A DNA stretch of 64,000 bases from assembly GCF_002105155.1 (NCBI RefSeq), contig NW_019028983.1, positions 372,001 through 436,000 of the forward strand. The letters run 5' to 3'. Origin of the DNA: Lobosporangium transversale (lineage: Eukaryota; Mortierellomycota; Mortierellomycetes; Mortierellales; Mortierellaceae). Of the stretch, positions 12,112 through 24,673 are shown piece by piece. The notes below the pieces were generated by a model that was given only the letters and a program-made list of their open reading frames with translations, had not been told where the DNA came from and made no database searches. The translations under genes and the position numbers were made by a program. Numbering within the stretch: the stretch's first letter is position 1; every line of letters begins with the position of its first letter.

Positions 12112-13340
12112 ATGGACACGATCCTGCGACTCTACTCCCAGGATAGTTCTGGAGCTACCTTGCGGCAGTATTTTGACGAAATCGATTCGGATCACAATTC
12201 TGTTGACCATGTAACGTTCATAAAAAACGCATATGCATCTCTTCGTCAACGAAAAAAAAAAAAAAAAAAAATCATAACTTCAGCAATAAAACTATTTACT
12301 AAGCTCTGGCTCATAATACTTTAATTTAATTGATGTCTATAGATTTCAACATTGGTATTGCATAATCTGCAGGCACTTGGATCGTCACTCAATACTAGTG
12401 AGTCTGGAGATAAATGTCTTCAGCTAGTCCGTGCGATTCTAAAAGGTAGATAGAGAGTGTTTAATCTTCGGCAGGAAAGGCTTCAAAGAAACTCTCCTTT
12501 GGGATCCCGAATATATACTAATTCATCCCCAATACAGCATCACCAGAAGGCGATGGTAGCAACAGGAGATCCCAGGTCCTGAAGGGATCTGTGGCATGGT
12601 ATGACGTTGGAATGGCTGAATTCTTCGCAAATGAAATCTTTATTTCTGAGTCCTTAAGTAACCCAACAATATCTTCATGCAATTTAGGCTCATCCAAGTT
12701 GGGGAAGCGGCATCAGATCACCTTGGAAGAGGCGCCTCTACTGCGGCAATAGTGGATGAAATTGCAGGGAAACTCACAAATACAATGATTGATACCGCCT
12801 CGACATTTACCCAGGAAGCGCTGGTACAAAACATCAGTACAATGACAGAAGCAGTGAGACACCAGCGACGCCCTCATGCTCAAATCTTTGCACTCCTGTC
12901 TAGATTAGTTTTGATCACAGCGAATGCTGACTCAGTTACCGTACCAGATTCTTCTGAAGAGATTTCAGGCTCAGAGTACAGGGATATTATTGTAGATCGA
13001 ATTTGCACCGCACCTTGGAATCATAAGAGCGTCTTACCGCTAGCAACTGCACTAGCAGATATCAATATTGAGGGCAAACAACTTGAACCTGTGATTATCA
13101 AAATTATGAAGCAGTTCAAACACGTTGATGCTGCTGATCTCCCCGTTCTGATTTATAATCTTCTACTTCTGTCATCAAAAGTAAGTCTCATGTCTTTCAT
13201 TTAACTTTTAACGAGTGTTTTAATTATTGAAAGCAAGTTGCTGAATTTATTATTGTCTAGGGTCACCAACGACTAGTCCTTAAAGGCACACTGGAGTTCT
13301 TTGACCGATTGAATGCTGGCGGAGGGATGGCGGAGAGGTA

Positions 13341-13375
<35 letters not shown>

Positions 13376-16300
13376 CGGTAATGATGCTTACGATCTAATA
13401 TATCTTGCTTTCCTTCATTCCTACAGCCTTCAGTCTGATAACCCAAAAAGCCCTGCACGCTTAGGGTTCTCGGAGCTTAGCGCGATTGAGAGTACAGTTA
13501 TCCTTCATTTTAGCTTTGCTGTCAAACAAGATCAGGAACTCGGAACAGAACTTCTCAAACATATGAAAAGCGGAAAAACTGCCTATATCTCTTCATTTTC
13601 ATTAACTTGTCTTATGACGATGGCGAGAATCCATCGATTTGAGGATAATGTCATGGATTACCTGAAATCCACAATATCATCTGTATTTAAGGATACAGAG
13701 AGGATGCAACGCGAACCTTGGGTATTAGGTTCGTATTATGAAAAAAAATGAAAAAAGCTTTCAAGACCGAGCCAATGCTCTAGAGTCCTCAGTATTAATT
13801 AACCAATTGCTGGTGTATTAGACTTTGAGGGTATGTCTCCAGTATCAATCTTCGGTATTTTTAACAATATCATCCAGAAAATCCCATTCGGACTGGAGCA
13901 GCTAACACCAAGCCTTGTGCATTGTGGTGTGTATATCATGGACTCGATGGCACCTAAAACCCACTGGGCCGTCTCAGGTAAAAATTACTGAAGTAACTGG
14001 TAGCGATTTGAAGAACAGTGTTCAGGCATAGTAACATTAAATATGATGACTGATAGACAGCAGGCTACCTAGAAAGATGAGTCCCAAGTCACCAGGGGAT
14101 CTTGGCTGTGAACTTGGGACCAACATTCTGGCCGAAATTTTTAGGGTAACTAATATCACAGCACAAGCTTTCATGGCTTTCATATTAACATTGTGTATAA
14201 ATGTAGTACTAATATCTGCTATCCATGGTAGACCCAAGCGTCGGCGAGGACAGAGATCCTCGACCATATCATGTCCAGAATCGTCACAAAATCGACCAGT
14301 ACTACATACTTCCTCCAGTTACTTGAGGCCATTGTAAAAGATAGCCCTGACGCCTTGGAGGAGCATCTCCCAAGGGTCAAGGAATCCCTCGATTACCTTT
14401 CATTTCTTCCCTTAGCAACAGCAGTTTGCCTCATGGCGGCTATCAAAGATATAGCAAAGTCCAATCGATCTTTCCGGGATAGTCTGATCCTTATCTTAAG
14501 GAAGGCTCTGTTTTCAAAGTAAGGCTTTCTGACATTATTTCAGAAAGATTAAAAACTATATCAAGTCTATTGATGGCTGACTTAATTGCTTCGTGATTAC
14601 TTTGAGCTGTTTTATAGAACGCTTGAAAGCCGACAGGTCGCCCTCTCCGGTTTTCTCTTGCTTTTAGGGCCCGCAAGCAAGCCACAGATGAGCCTACTAA
14701 GTGGGTCAAGCAAAGCTGGGGCATACCGAAGTTTAGAGGCTGAGTTGCCTGTCTACTCCATGGAGATCCTGGGTTAGTGGATTTTTATGCTCATGTTGGT
14801 TTAAAAATGATTATTATCAAATGGCTATTACCTACTAAACTCATTAAAATAACAATATTGATAATGACGCTAAACCATACAATTTCTCCTTATAGGAATG
14901 TTACGGCGCTGTCTAGGCCAGCAGGGCGAAGTTCGCTTAGCATTATACGTTGGTCTAATGGAACTTGTGGAGACAGCTCCATATTTGAGCCCTATCATCT
15001 TTGAGATCTTACAGGCTCATGTAAGTGTCTGGCCATTAGTGAAGTCTAATGTTTATTAAATGATATGTGTAGCTCTTTTATTTTATTTAGTTTATTTTTT
15101 AACGAAAACTACTTTGTCCCTAGTTTATTCACTTTTATGACAAAACAGGTACACGATTAACGCCGTTGAAGCTCGAGGAGTGCATTGGCAATTCCAAGAC
15201 TGGAGGTGAACCGATATTTATCGAACCTCTTCAGTACCTCATGACCGGCATTGTACGTTCGTTGGTCGGACTTCAAAGGCTCAATAGGAGATCCACCAAG
15301 GTGCATGGTATGTGCTCATCATCAATAATCTTGTTCGATCTTATTGGTCGGTTTTCTGACATCAATACAATGAATTTGTTTCTGCTTTAACTCGTTAGAT
15401 GAGGTTTACGCAGATGAGCAGCAGGTTTCTGATTGCCACCGGGATCTAGACACGATCTTACTTGGTCTCCAACGGGCGGGATTGGAAGATTTTGAATTGG
15501 ATAAAACTTCCGACTTTAACATGGGATCAAATATAGGGGCGCGCAATAATATGTATGCTACATTATTGACTGGATGTTATGAGTCAGCCATCGAGTATAC
15601 TGTTCTCAAACAGTCCTTGTCTGCAGAAGCCTCTAGTACTCATGGAAAAAGCGTAGTCCGCGATAGAGATGGGCGATTAGATCCTCAGCAGCGCTCTCTG
15701 AAGCTTCCTAAAGGCTCTGCAGAAGTTATTTTGGTCTTATTTGGGAAGATACACAAGCTCTTCGATATTGTCAAGGAGAAAGTTATCATGTCAAGAGGTG
15801 AGGCCTTTGCCATCCGTAGATATCTGTTTGGGAATATGGAGAGACTTTTGAAAAATAAGTGCTTAACTGGGAAAAATCTTTTTGCATCCCGAATAGGAAA
15901 GAAAATGGGACCATTGGGTGAGAGCTCCGTGCTGGGACTAGAGGCTGTAACAAAATTAATAGAATTTATGTTTATAGAGCAGAGTGATGAAGGCAGACTA
16001 GACGAGGAGGCACTTAGACTGCGAGCCAATGAAGATTTTGTTTACTACATAACAACCGTTGTATATGTGCTACTTCACAAGGTAAAGAATACTTGGTTAA
16101 CTAATATTCAGTCCTCTAGCTAGTGTCTGATTATATTATTTCAACTATTGCTCTTATGGCCCAAACAGCTCTACACATCGGCCGAGACATTGACAGACAA
16201 TGAGTATGACTACTGCCGCAGACTCTCAAGGGTGCTTGTAAGAGAGTTCCTTGTCAGCGAGAGGCCTGATGGTCCTAAGGCCGTTGCTGCTGGTGCCAAA

Positions 16301-19152
16301 GGCAAAGACAAAAACAAGTCTCTGCTAATGGTTGGAATTGAGGCACTTACTTCAGGTCTGTTAGTCGTTCAGCGATTTTATTCCAGAGAGCCTATAGCCG
16401 CCTCCGACGGAGTGCAGAGTGACAAGATCGTGTCTAGCTTTTTGGCCGCCACATTGCCACAAGCCAATGGTGGACTTCGCCCTGATCAGTCTGCTGAAGA
16501 GGTTGTGGCGTGGACAACATCTTGCACACTACAACATGATACTGGCAGCCTCGCTTCTGCGTACATTCACTATCTGCAAGGGCTCGTTGTTATGTTTGTT
16601 AATGAGACAATCCCGTTGTTGAAAGAGGCAGCTGGCCTGCTAAACATAATTCAACTCCTTTCAAAGTACTTGCTGCGAATAAGTGAGAAAGACGTGGAGG
16701 AGGCTTCCGATAGTGACTTGTATAGGGTATCCTCAGTCGTGAGCAGCGAGATTGCAGTAACAGGATCCAATCAATTAGACAAACTCATTCATTGGATTGC
16801 TAAGCTCTGTCGAGATCAAGCGTTGGACGACGCTTCGCTGACAAAGACGCTGCTTTCCATGATGTTACAACTGGAGCAGGAATCTGTTAACCCACAGATG
16901 ACTGCAGATCTCTTCCCATCCACTCAAATGGGTACGCTGGGAGAGGCGTCGTCCTTTGGGTTTGGAAGCCTCACAGCATCATCAGCCGTTGCATTTCGTC
17001 CTGAGGCAGCAGCTCGTCTACGCTTAGCGGCAGATGTGATGCTTACTTACGGTTTGAATTATGGAGGGCCTGACGTACCTACTTTCCGCGACTTACCTGA
17101 CCGAGCACCTCAGGGCGAACAAATAGACGAAGACGTGGCAAAGTTGATTCAGTTGAGGCGAGAAGTTGGTATCGAGACTTGCTTCGCCGTAGTTACCTTG
17201 CGGACTTCAGGCGCTATCACAGAAGTGTTACTGCATCAAGTGGACAGGTCATTGGAAGGCCTAGAATGGGCTATAAGCAAACTCCGATACTGTGGGCTGG
17301 CGTACTCAGGTAAGCACAAAAAAAAAAAAAAAAAAAAAAAAGCTTGATTGTGACGTGGTCTTGCTTGCATATGATAAGGGGGCGTAAATGCAGTTTCGAA
17401 TCTGGATAGCGGAGAATATTATTGGAGGCTGTAGGGAGTAGGAGAGATGAATGCGATCAAGCACTGATAAGATCTTGATGGAAAAATGAGAATTCACAGG
17501 AACAAAAAAAAAGAAACTGTTTCTTATTTATTTAGGTCCGTGGCAGAGTATAATCTATGGCATACAAAAATACGTGTTGGCGCTATATATCTATACTACT
17601 GTCCCCTATTCAATGATTATGGATGACTATTTTAGGGCTATGTTAACCTGTAGCACGCAGCTCATGGACACATGGCGTTCAATATATGGGAACGACGGAA
17701 ACATTACGTTATTAAGTGTCCACATGACTACATTGAAATATAATACTAAACTAGCTAAAGAAGTGGTGGATCGGCTATTCACTTCATGCACACCATGCGC
17801 ACGGGAAAAGTTTCTCGAAGATGCTGATGTTTATTTGTTGCTTTATGTTAAACCGCGGAGAAAAAAAAGGGCTTACGGATTGAATACTGATTAAGCATGA
17901 TTAAATGCTGTTAGAAACAATGTATTAACGTTAAATATCGCTCTGTGCGCCTATTAGGCTTATCATTCACTAACCTGCATTCACTGCTCTCCGCTCTTCC
18001 CTTTTCTGACACAGGCTCAGATAACTTAATAACAAAACAATCAGCAATCGTGGATCATGATATGCAACAGTATCAGTCTTCCGCGCGGCCAAGAATGGAT
18101 ATAGCCGAGACATCCACATCCTCTTCCTTTGGCGTACATGCTTCATGTCCTAAAAAGTCGTTTACCGAGTTTGAGACAGAAATTTGCTGGAGGATTGAAA
18201 TTTGCCTCTGGATCCTAGTGCGCATTTCACAATCATGCATTAACCAATCGTCATCTGAACATCTCATGCGAGTACTTCAGCGAAGTTATAGAGTTCTGGC
18301 GGCCCTTACAAAATACTTTTTAACACCGCCAAATGCTGCGCCGCTCAATCTCTTTTCTCCACTCTCTTCATCTACTTCTGCCTTAAAGTCTAACGGTAAC
18401 AACCAACGGAAAGGTGCGACGGGAAACAGCGTCATCCAGTTACCACATGGTTTTCTGCGTGTCACCCAGGTGGCAGGTATGGAGCTTTCCAGATATCTGT
18501 ACTCCTTCCTCAGCTATTTCCAAATGCTGGATGTAGAACAACAGACAAGGGCACAGGAACGTAATGTTGCTAGCGGGCAAAAAGGGCCAAAGAAAAATGG
18601 AGGAGGGAAAAAGGGTAAAAATGTGGATGATGATAATGGAGCGTCTCAAAAGAACGCGGGAGGCCGAGCAGAGAATACTACTAGCACGAGTGGAGGATTC
18701 AAAGCGCGACAAAAAGCCAAGATCCTGCGCGAGTCCAAGTTGATCCCGACATTGATCTACGCAGTTGAGCAATACGAGCGCTACGTGATCCAATTGAGCA
18801 AGAAAGCTAAAGTGAATCTCACGCAGTTTATGAGGCGAAGTACAGCACGTGATTTCAGGATCCAGATCCAACGTCTTGGAGATCTAGGGTTAGAGGATAA
18901 ATATGAAGAGGAACAACAGCAACGACTCTTACAGAGGCAGCTAGAACAGCAGCAACAAAATGACGAAGAAATGGTCATGGTAAGTAGATGGTCATCGCCA
19001 TTCTATCATCTGTTTTTATGTTCGGCTTACCATAGTAATCCAATTTGCTTATGTTGTTTCATTTAATCTTATAGGCTGCTCACCACGAAGAAGACGACGA
19101 TGAAGAAGAAACATTATTGAGATCGCGCAAACGAATTAAGCACGAGGTGTGA
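12112..19152 (+). CDS. FANCI: Fanconi anemia group I protein homolog
   Basis: FANCI pairs with FANCD2 as a DNA clamp in interstrand crosslink repair in the nucleus. Sixteen exons join in phase to 1665 residues: 12112-12210, 12343-12445, 12538-12598, 12688-13180, 13261-13337, 13427-13728, 13822-13977, 14057-14145, 14232-14518, 14618-14772, 14896-15020, 15124-15307, 15399-16081, 16169-17309, 18015-18979 and 19075-19152. Conserved stretches include [15 protein letters not shown], the exon 9 part [31 protein letters not shown], and [20 protein letters not shown] near the C-terminus. The tail is acidic then basic ([10 protein letters not shown]), a likely NLS. Human FANCI is 1328 residues; the extra length lies in linkers. 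The segment around the human monoubiquitinated lysine (K523) reads [14 protein letters not shown], with Gln where Lys is expected. One intron (17310-18014) is unusually long. Confidence 0.93.
17310..18014 (+). other. oversized FANCI intron containing an open frame
   Basis: The intron between FANCI exons 14 and 15 is 705 nt, while its neighbours are mostly 70-130 nt. It contains an A24 tract (about 17318-17341) and an open frame at about 17533-17894 with protein-like composition (for example [19 protein letters not shown]). Splicing 17309 to 18015 gives a clean FANCI junction ([11 protein letters not shown]), so this block is not needed by FANCI. It could be an inserted fragment or an intron-nested exon. 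I do not recognise the product. Confidence 0.5.
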
Positions 19153-19425
19153 CAGAAACGTTGAGTTGTGTGTTTGGCGAGAGTGGACCAAAAATGCGGT
19201 GGCGTAGTCTCTCAATCAGCGAGGAACACAGATCATGAATCTGTCACATAGCACAAATAGCAACAAAAACATTACAAATGATGTGATTTTGGCACATGGA
19301 TTTGTTTGTTTGAGATATAAATATATAACAATAATATACATGAGCTTTTATTACATTTGATTTATCAACAAGGTATTAAGTATGACTTCTCGCTTTTGTG
19401 TGTGTGCCATTATTTGTGCTTTCTC

Positions 19426-20463
19426 TTAAAATGAAGAAGACTGGTACGTTGGCAAATGCTGGTTGTATGGCTGAGGCAAAAGCATTGAAGGTGCTGATGG
19501 CCCACTTGAATTCATAGGGCCGGAAAAGCTTGGTGAGGAGGAGCGGCTGTGGGATTGAGAGGACTCGTAACGAGGTGCAGTGTATTGATGTTGCTGCTGC
19601 TGTTGGCTATGATAGTAATGTTGTGAAGAGTTGAAGGAGGGCTGTTGGCAGTATTGTTGAGAATGGTGCTGATTTTGTGAGTAAGAAGAAAATGAGACGG
19701 GAGGATTTGGTGCAAAGAGCGAAGGCAGGGATGGGCCTACGTTAGAGTGATGTACTGGGATCATGGATGGGGACAAGGAAGAATACTGCTTAGGAGCAGG
19801 GCTTGAAGGCGACAGGGGAGGCGACTGAAGCTGGTGGTTTGATGCCATAGGAGGCATAGGAGCAGGAGCTGTCTGGTAGCCATTAGTCTTGGGTGAGGAC
19901 ATGGGAGTAGACTGTCTTGAATCATATTGAGAAGCCATGGGAGCCAATGGAGGCAATGTAAATTGATGCTGTGGCTGCTGTGGTAGCATCTTGTTGACGG
20001 GTAAAGAAGCTTCTGAAGGCGAAGAGGAACGCGAGCCATTGGATGAGTGAGAAGCCAATGAGGCAGCACATGGAGGAGTGTGGGTCTCGAGTCCAGCACA
20101 GGCACGAAGACGACGGATCTCAGTAATGGCATTGCGAAGAGTAGTGATCGAGTTGGATTTGACAGGAGGCTTCTTCTCGGTACCATCGGCATTGTATTGT
20201 TTTTGCTGAGGTTGCCCCTGGTCTTGTTGCTGTTGAAGTTCAGCAGCGGATTCACGAACCAAGTTGGCAAGCTCACCGAGAAGCTGGTTCATAGTATCAC
20301 GCCTCTGACGCTCATCCAGAATATGAGTCGCACGACGCTTTTCCAAAGCTGTGAGACGAGAAATTGAGTCAACGTTCTTCCTGTTAAGAACATTGACGCC
20401 ATGAAGGCGGAAGACATTCTTAGCAGGGGTAGCTGAAGGAGAGGATGTGGAAGTTGCAGTCAT
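19426..20463 (-). CDS. bHLH transcription factor, Gln-rich
   Basis: Intronless gene of 345 residues. The basic region is RRATHILDERQRRDTMNQLL (about residues 43-62) and carries the His-Glu-Arg spacing (H5, E9, R13) known in bHLH proteins that bind CACGTG-type E-boxes. Helix 1 continues as GELANLVRES. The loop is unusually long, roughly 30 residues and Gln-rich. Helix 2 is NSITTLRNAITEIRRL. The rest is low-complexity Ser/Pro/Gln sequence typical of a disordered activation region. It is convergent with FANCI; their stops are about 270 nt apart. A T10-A28 run lies just upstream of the start in the 5' leader. The DNA-binding preference is inferred from family rules. Confidence 0.86.
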   Translation of the reverse strand: MTATSTSSPSATPAKNVFRLHGVNVLNRKNVDSISRLTALEKRRATHILDERQRRDTMNQLLGELANLVRESAAELQQQQDQGQPQQKQYNADGTEKKPPVKSNSITTLRNAITEIRRLRACAGLETHTPPCAASLASHSSNGSRSSSPSEASLPVNKMLPQQPQHQFTLPPLAPMASQYDSRQSTPMSSPKTNGYQTAPAPMPPMASNHQLQSPPLSPSSPAPKQYSSLSPSMIPVHHSNVGPSLPSLFAPNPPVSFSSYSQNQHHSQQYCQQPSFNSSQHYYHSQQQQQHQYTAPRYESSQSHSRSSSPSFSGPMNSSGPSAPSMLLPQPYNQHLPTYQSSSF

Positions 20464-20470
20464 TTTGAAC

Positions 20471-20473
20471 TTT

Positions 20474-20508
<35 letters not shown>
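20471..20508. repeat. T10-A28 tract in the bHLH 5' leader
   Basis: Ten T followed by twenty-eight A, 7 nt upstream of the bHLH start codon. In the transcript it would be a long U run followed by an A run next to the start, which could affect scanning or fold back. Mechanism is unknown. Confidence 0.85.
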
Positions 20509-20509
<1 letters not shown>

Positions 20510-23054
20510 TGAGATGAGTGTTGAAATGAGGAAGTAAGAAATGACAAAGTAGTTTCAATTGGAAATAAATAGTGCGTGTAACGTGAAAGGATGGCGTTGA
20601 AGCGATTGACGTGGAGTGGTCAATGAAAGGACATGAAAGAAGAGGGAAAAAAAACACACAAGATGACTTTGTGTTAATATGATGGAGACAGGTGAAGAAT
20701 TTCAAGAAGGAGGAAAGAAAGAGAAGGTTGCGGGTAAAGTCGAGTTGGTATTTATAGTGGGGAGTAAATAGACTAAAGACCAGCACATGCACACAGAATA
20801 AAATAAATCATCGGGTGCGTCTGCTTGGCTGGAGAAAAGTGTCTGGGTGGAACACACAGAGAGCAGACTGAGACCAAAAAAAGACAAATGGGAAAAGGGC
20901 AAGTAGAAAAAACCTTAATTCTAACTTCGTGAATGAATCGGACTCAATACTGATATCAGCAATATTGCAACAAAGATAAACAAATAAACAAATAAACAAA
21001 TCAACAATCCTCCACGGCTCATAAAATTATTTCTCAATCTTTTCGTGTGGAGAGAGACCGAGAGAGACCGAGAGAGAGAAGGCGACGGAGTCATTGAGTA
21101 TATTAGGCTATTCAATCAATTAATATGGTTAGAGATCACATTGCATTGTAATCAAATCAAACAGCCCTAACAAAACTCAAAACAGAATAATGATAAAAAA
21201 CCAGATCGTAGTACATGTCGCTATATGTAAGCTATTCATTCTATTTTATTAAGCAAGAACTAAGCAAAGCTTTAACTGAAGACTGGACTCGACCGGCATC
21301 GAAAAAAAAAAAAAAAAAAAAAAAAAACATATCCCTGCTTCTTATAGGTTCTTGTGCAAGGACTACACATTCAATGTCTGTACACTTTCCTTTTGTGTGT
21401 GTGATTTTTTTTTTGTTTTTTTTATCTACCTCCAATGGCAGCGCTTAGATTGAAAATAAAATAAATACTAGTATTCAATGCACTATTGCATCTGACCTCC
21501 TTCTCTCAACCTTGACTGTTGTTGAAAGTAAAGACAAAGACAGCACAGATACAATGTACAATAATGGTACTCCGACTTTTCATCAATAAAGATAAGATGA
21601 CAAGATCCCAAATGAGCGAAACCTTGACAAGACTATATATATAATAGAATGTGCATTAATAAGAAATGAATAATGATATGAATTTTGCTCACTTCACCTC
21701 CTTGCGCTTATTTCTTTTGACTCCGGAGAAAAAAAAAAAAAAAAAAAAAGGAAAAGCGATATATACATTTGTATTTAACGTTTACTTAATATTTATCTGA
21801 ATATATTTTTATACACTTGTAAATAGATACGCATTTTGTACTGAATGAAGGAAAAAAGATAAAAAAATAAAAAATAAAAATAAATAAAATGAAAGGTTAG
21901 AGCGGAGAAAGACCCTGTCCAATGATCACATCATAGGCGTAGTTTGTCTGTATAGCGAATCAGAATAAAATAAAATAAAATAAAAGACGCCCGGCTTATG
22001 CTTCATTCTCTCGCTTTCACTCGATCTGAGGTCACCAAAGAAGATAATAGATCAACAATCCTTTTGTTTTATTCCTTGGGAATGCGTGGGGATAGAAGGA
22101 ATGAATTTGTGAGAAAAAAGAATAAATAGAATATTGATAATGCAATGTGCCGTAAAGATAAGTCTTTTTTTACTGAATATGGATCCTATATTTCTTGGTC
22201 AGTGTTGTTTGTTTTTGTTATTGTTGATACTTTATGCATATGCATATTGTTAACGCCTTGACACACAAGATAAAAAAAATAAAAAATAAAAAGCAAGGAG
22301 ATCAACTTTCGGATTGTCTCACCAAGATTTCTACCGCGGGGCAAGGACAATGAAAAAAATTACAGCATCGCGAGCTCATAGGGATACCTCGGATTGATAT
22401 TATATATAACTATATATATACATTTACTTTGGCAAACTGAATAGAATATTAATCACTCCACTTCATTTTCTTATTTTTTTATTTTGCATGTAGGTTTGGT
22501 TAATACGCTACTACGATCGCTCGCTATCTCTAAGAGATGTTTTTTATCAACAATATAGACGGCGGTGATAACGGTTTCAGCTAAAGACAGAGCGTTAACC
22601 TGGGCGCAAAAAGAAAGGGGGAGAGAGGAAAGGGGAAGGATCCAACGTGTACATGTCCCTATATATCTGTATAAACCAAATATACATTTTAAAGATCTTT
22701 CCTTATCGCATTAACGTCAACAACCAAGGTTTGCAGTCAAATGAACTGCGAGAAAATCTAATCATATTCCAAGTGCTTTTTTTTCTTGTTTTGGCTCTTT
22801 GGTTTGTGTTCCATGGGTACTCTATTCTTTTTTATTTGTTTGTTGATTTCAGATGATGGTGCTTCCTCTGTGCGGGGCACAAAGTACACTTAAAAGAAGC
22901 GTTTCTATTGATCCATTGGGTGAGGTGTTGGCTCGGGCTTTCTAAGATATGAAAATTTTATTATAAAGGAATGTACAGGTGAATATTTATACCAGATATC
23001 ATATCAGCATTCATCACAAAACTAAAGGCTCATTTATTTTCTTTATTCTTTTTC

Positions 23055-23088
<34 letters not shown>

Positions 23089-23338
23089 GTATTGGTCCCT
23101 TTGACTTTTCTTCATCTTTCTTGACTATTGCACATTGAATACATCTTTGTGCACAATCAAAGAATGCACCAGCGATAATCGCATCCAATATGAAGTTGCG
23201 CACAGGGTATGGTATCCAGTTATATCATCTGCATTCCAAAAAAAAAAAAAAAAGGCATGAACCAAAACTCCACTTAATTGTTTTTAATTCCTGTAAAAAA
23301 AAAGTTTATTAAAAAAAAAAGGAACTTTAATATATATC
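20509..23338. other. AT-rich gene-free interval
   Basis: No supported gene. The left part is the bHLH promoter region, rich in GA on the plus strand near 21050-21085. The remainder is AT-rich with poly(A/T) tracts (about 21301-21327, 21730-21749 and 23058-23087) and no reading frame with protein-like composition. Confidence 0.55.
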
Positions 23339-23520
23339 GCCAATTTTATTTGGTCACGATACCTTATATTTTTAATCTAAAAACGATGATTGAATTGTTC
23401 TGGTGGCATCTCACTACGTGACGGACTTGCAACAATACTCGTAACAAGCGAGCTAATTGGCTGCCAATACACTCGAAAGTATTCAAAAAATATAAGGTAC
23501 CGCGACCAAATGAAACGGGC
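23339..23520 (+). mobile_element. MITE family A, copy 1
   Basis: A 182-bp non-coding element with imperfect terminal inverted repeats. The left end contains ATTTGGTCACGATACCTTAT and the right end carries the inverse, ATAAGGTACCGCGACCAAAT. It sits in TA-rich flanks (TATATATC / TATATATG), consistent with TA target duplication by a Tc1/mariner/pogo-type transposase. It is one mismatch away from the inverted copy at 23934-24115. Confidence 0.85.
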
Positions 23521-23933
23521 TATATATGGTGACATCTACATGTATACGGCTCGAAACAAAAAAAGTTTGTATGCACCAATTCAGTAGTAATACTGCCCTT
23601 GCATAAAAATGATGGAAGAACGGCCATCAATGTCCATTTCACCCTGCATTCTCGTTCATGCGTCCCTCTTCATGTTGCCGAAATGTATATATACCTAGAA
23701 CTTTTTTTTTAATATGCCCAACAAGACATTGTGCATACGGGGCTCTCGATAAAGATTTTCAATATGCTCTCATAATGCTCAATATGCTCTTGTTATCCAT
23801 TTCTATAAGCATGTTGTTTTTGTCGCGGTCTACTTTAACGGTAGGACAAAAGTCTTCTTTGGGCGATAAAACAGAGATTCCGTCGCGCTTTCTTTCCCAC
23901 CTTCGAATATTAATGTATATATTTATATATATA

Positions 23934-24115
23934 GCCCGTTTCATTTGGTCGCGATACCTTATATTTTTTGAATACTTTCGAGTGTATTGGCAGCCAATTA
24001 GCTCGCTTGTTACGAGTATTGTTGCAAGTCCGTCACGTAGTGAGATGCCACCAGAACAATTCAATCATCGTTTTTAGATTAAAAATATAAGGTATCGTGA
24101 CCAAATAAAATTGGC
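23934..24115 (-). mobile_element. MITE family A, copy 2 (inverted)
   Basis: The same 182-bp element as 23339-23520 in opposite orientation, 413 bp away and about 99% identical. The pair forms a potential 182-bp-stem hairpin. The 413 bp between them show no gene, so this is either two recent insertions or one foldback element. Confidence 0.85.
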
Positions 24116-24460
24116 GATATATTTACATATTCAAAACAATACAAATATAATATTTATGTAAAACGATCTATTGTTGACTGGCCATTGTGGTGGATTCTAG
24201 TTTGATCTCTACCCCTATCATCTTTCAAGCGGCATCCCGAATATCAGTCAACTAATTAATGTCACAACGCATATCATTCCATGACGAAAAGGTACACCGC
24301 CATCTTTATTTAAAGAATAGTATTTTTTTAGTGTTATCAGTAAACGTGCTTACCACGTCGTTCTTATTTCAAGCGATTGATATATTTCTTGCTCTTTAAA
24401 TGTTATATATTAGTGTATATTTATCTGTAAGTGTACACAGGTATACACAAATATATATAT

Positions 24461-24673
24461 TGTCCTCGTCATTTGGTCATGCACATATTGTAAAAATATA
24501 TTGATTGAATTGGCCCCAGAAAAAGCGCGTCACATTGAATGGGATTTGTGTATTGAATCGGTGGCTGATTTTGGCCACCAACTCTTTTAAGATTATTCAA
24601 AATTCTGAGCCGACCAAATCAATTCAATAATTATATGTTTTTAGAATATGTGCATGACCAAATGACGAGGACA
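24461..24673. mobile_element. MITE family B
   Basis: A 213-bp element beginning TGTCCTCGTCATTTGGTCAT and ending with its inverse. Terminal inverted repeats extend about 33 bp almost perfectly and further with mismatches. Flanks are TATAT / ATATA. The interior is non-coding. Its ends share the CATTTGGTC core with family A, suggesting mobilisation by related transposases (inference). Confidence 0.82.
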
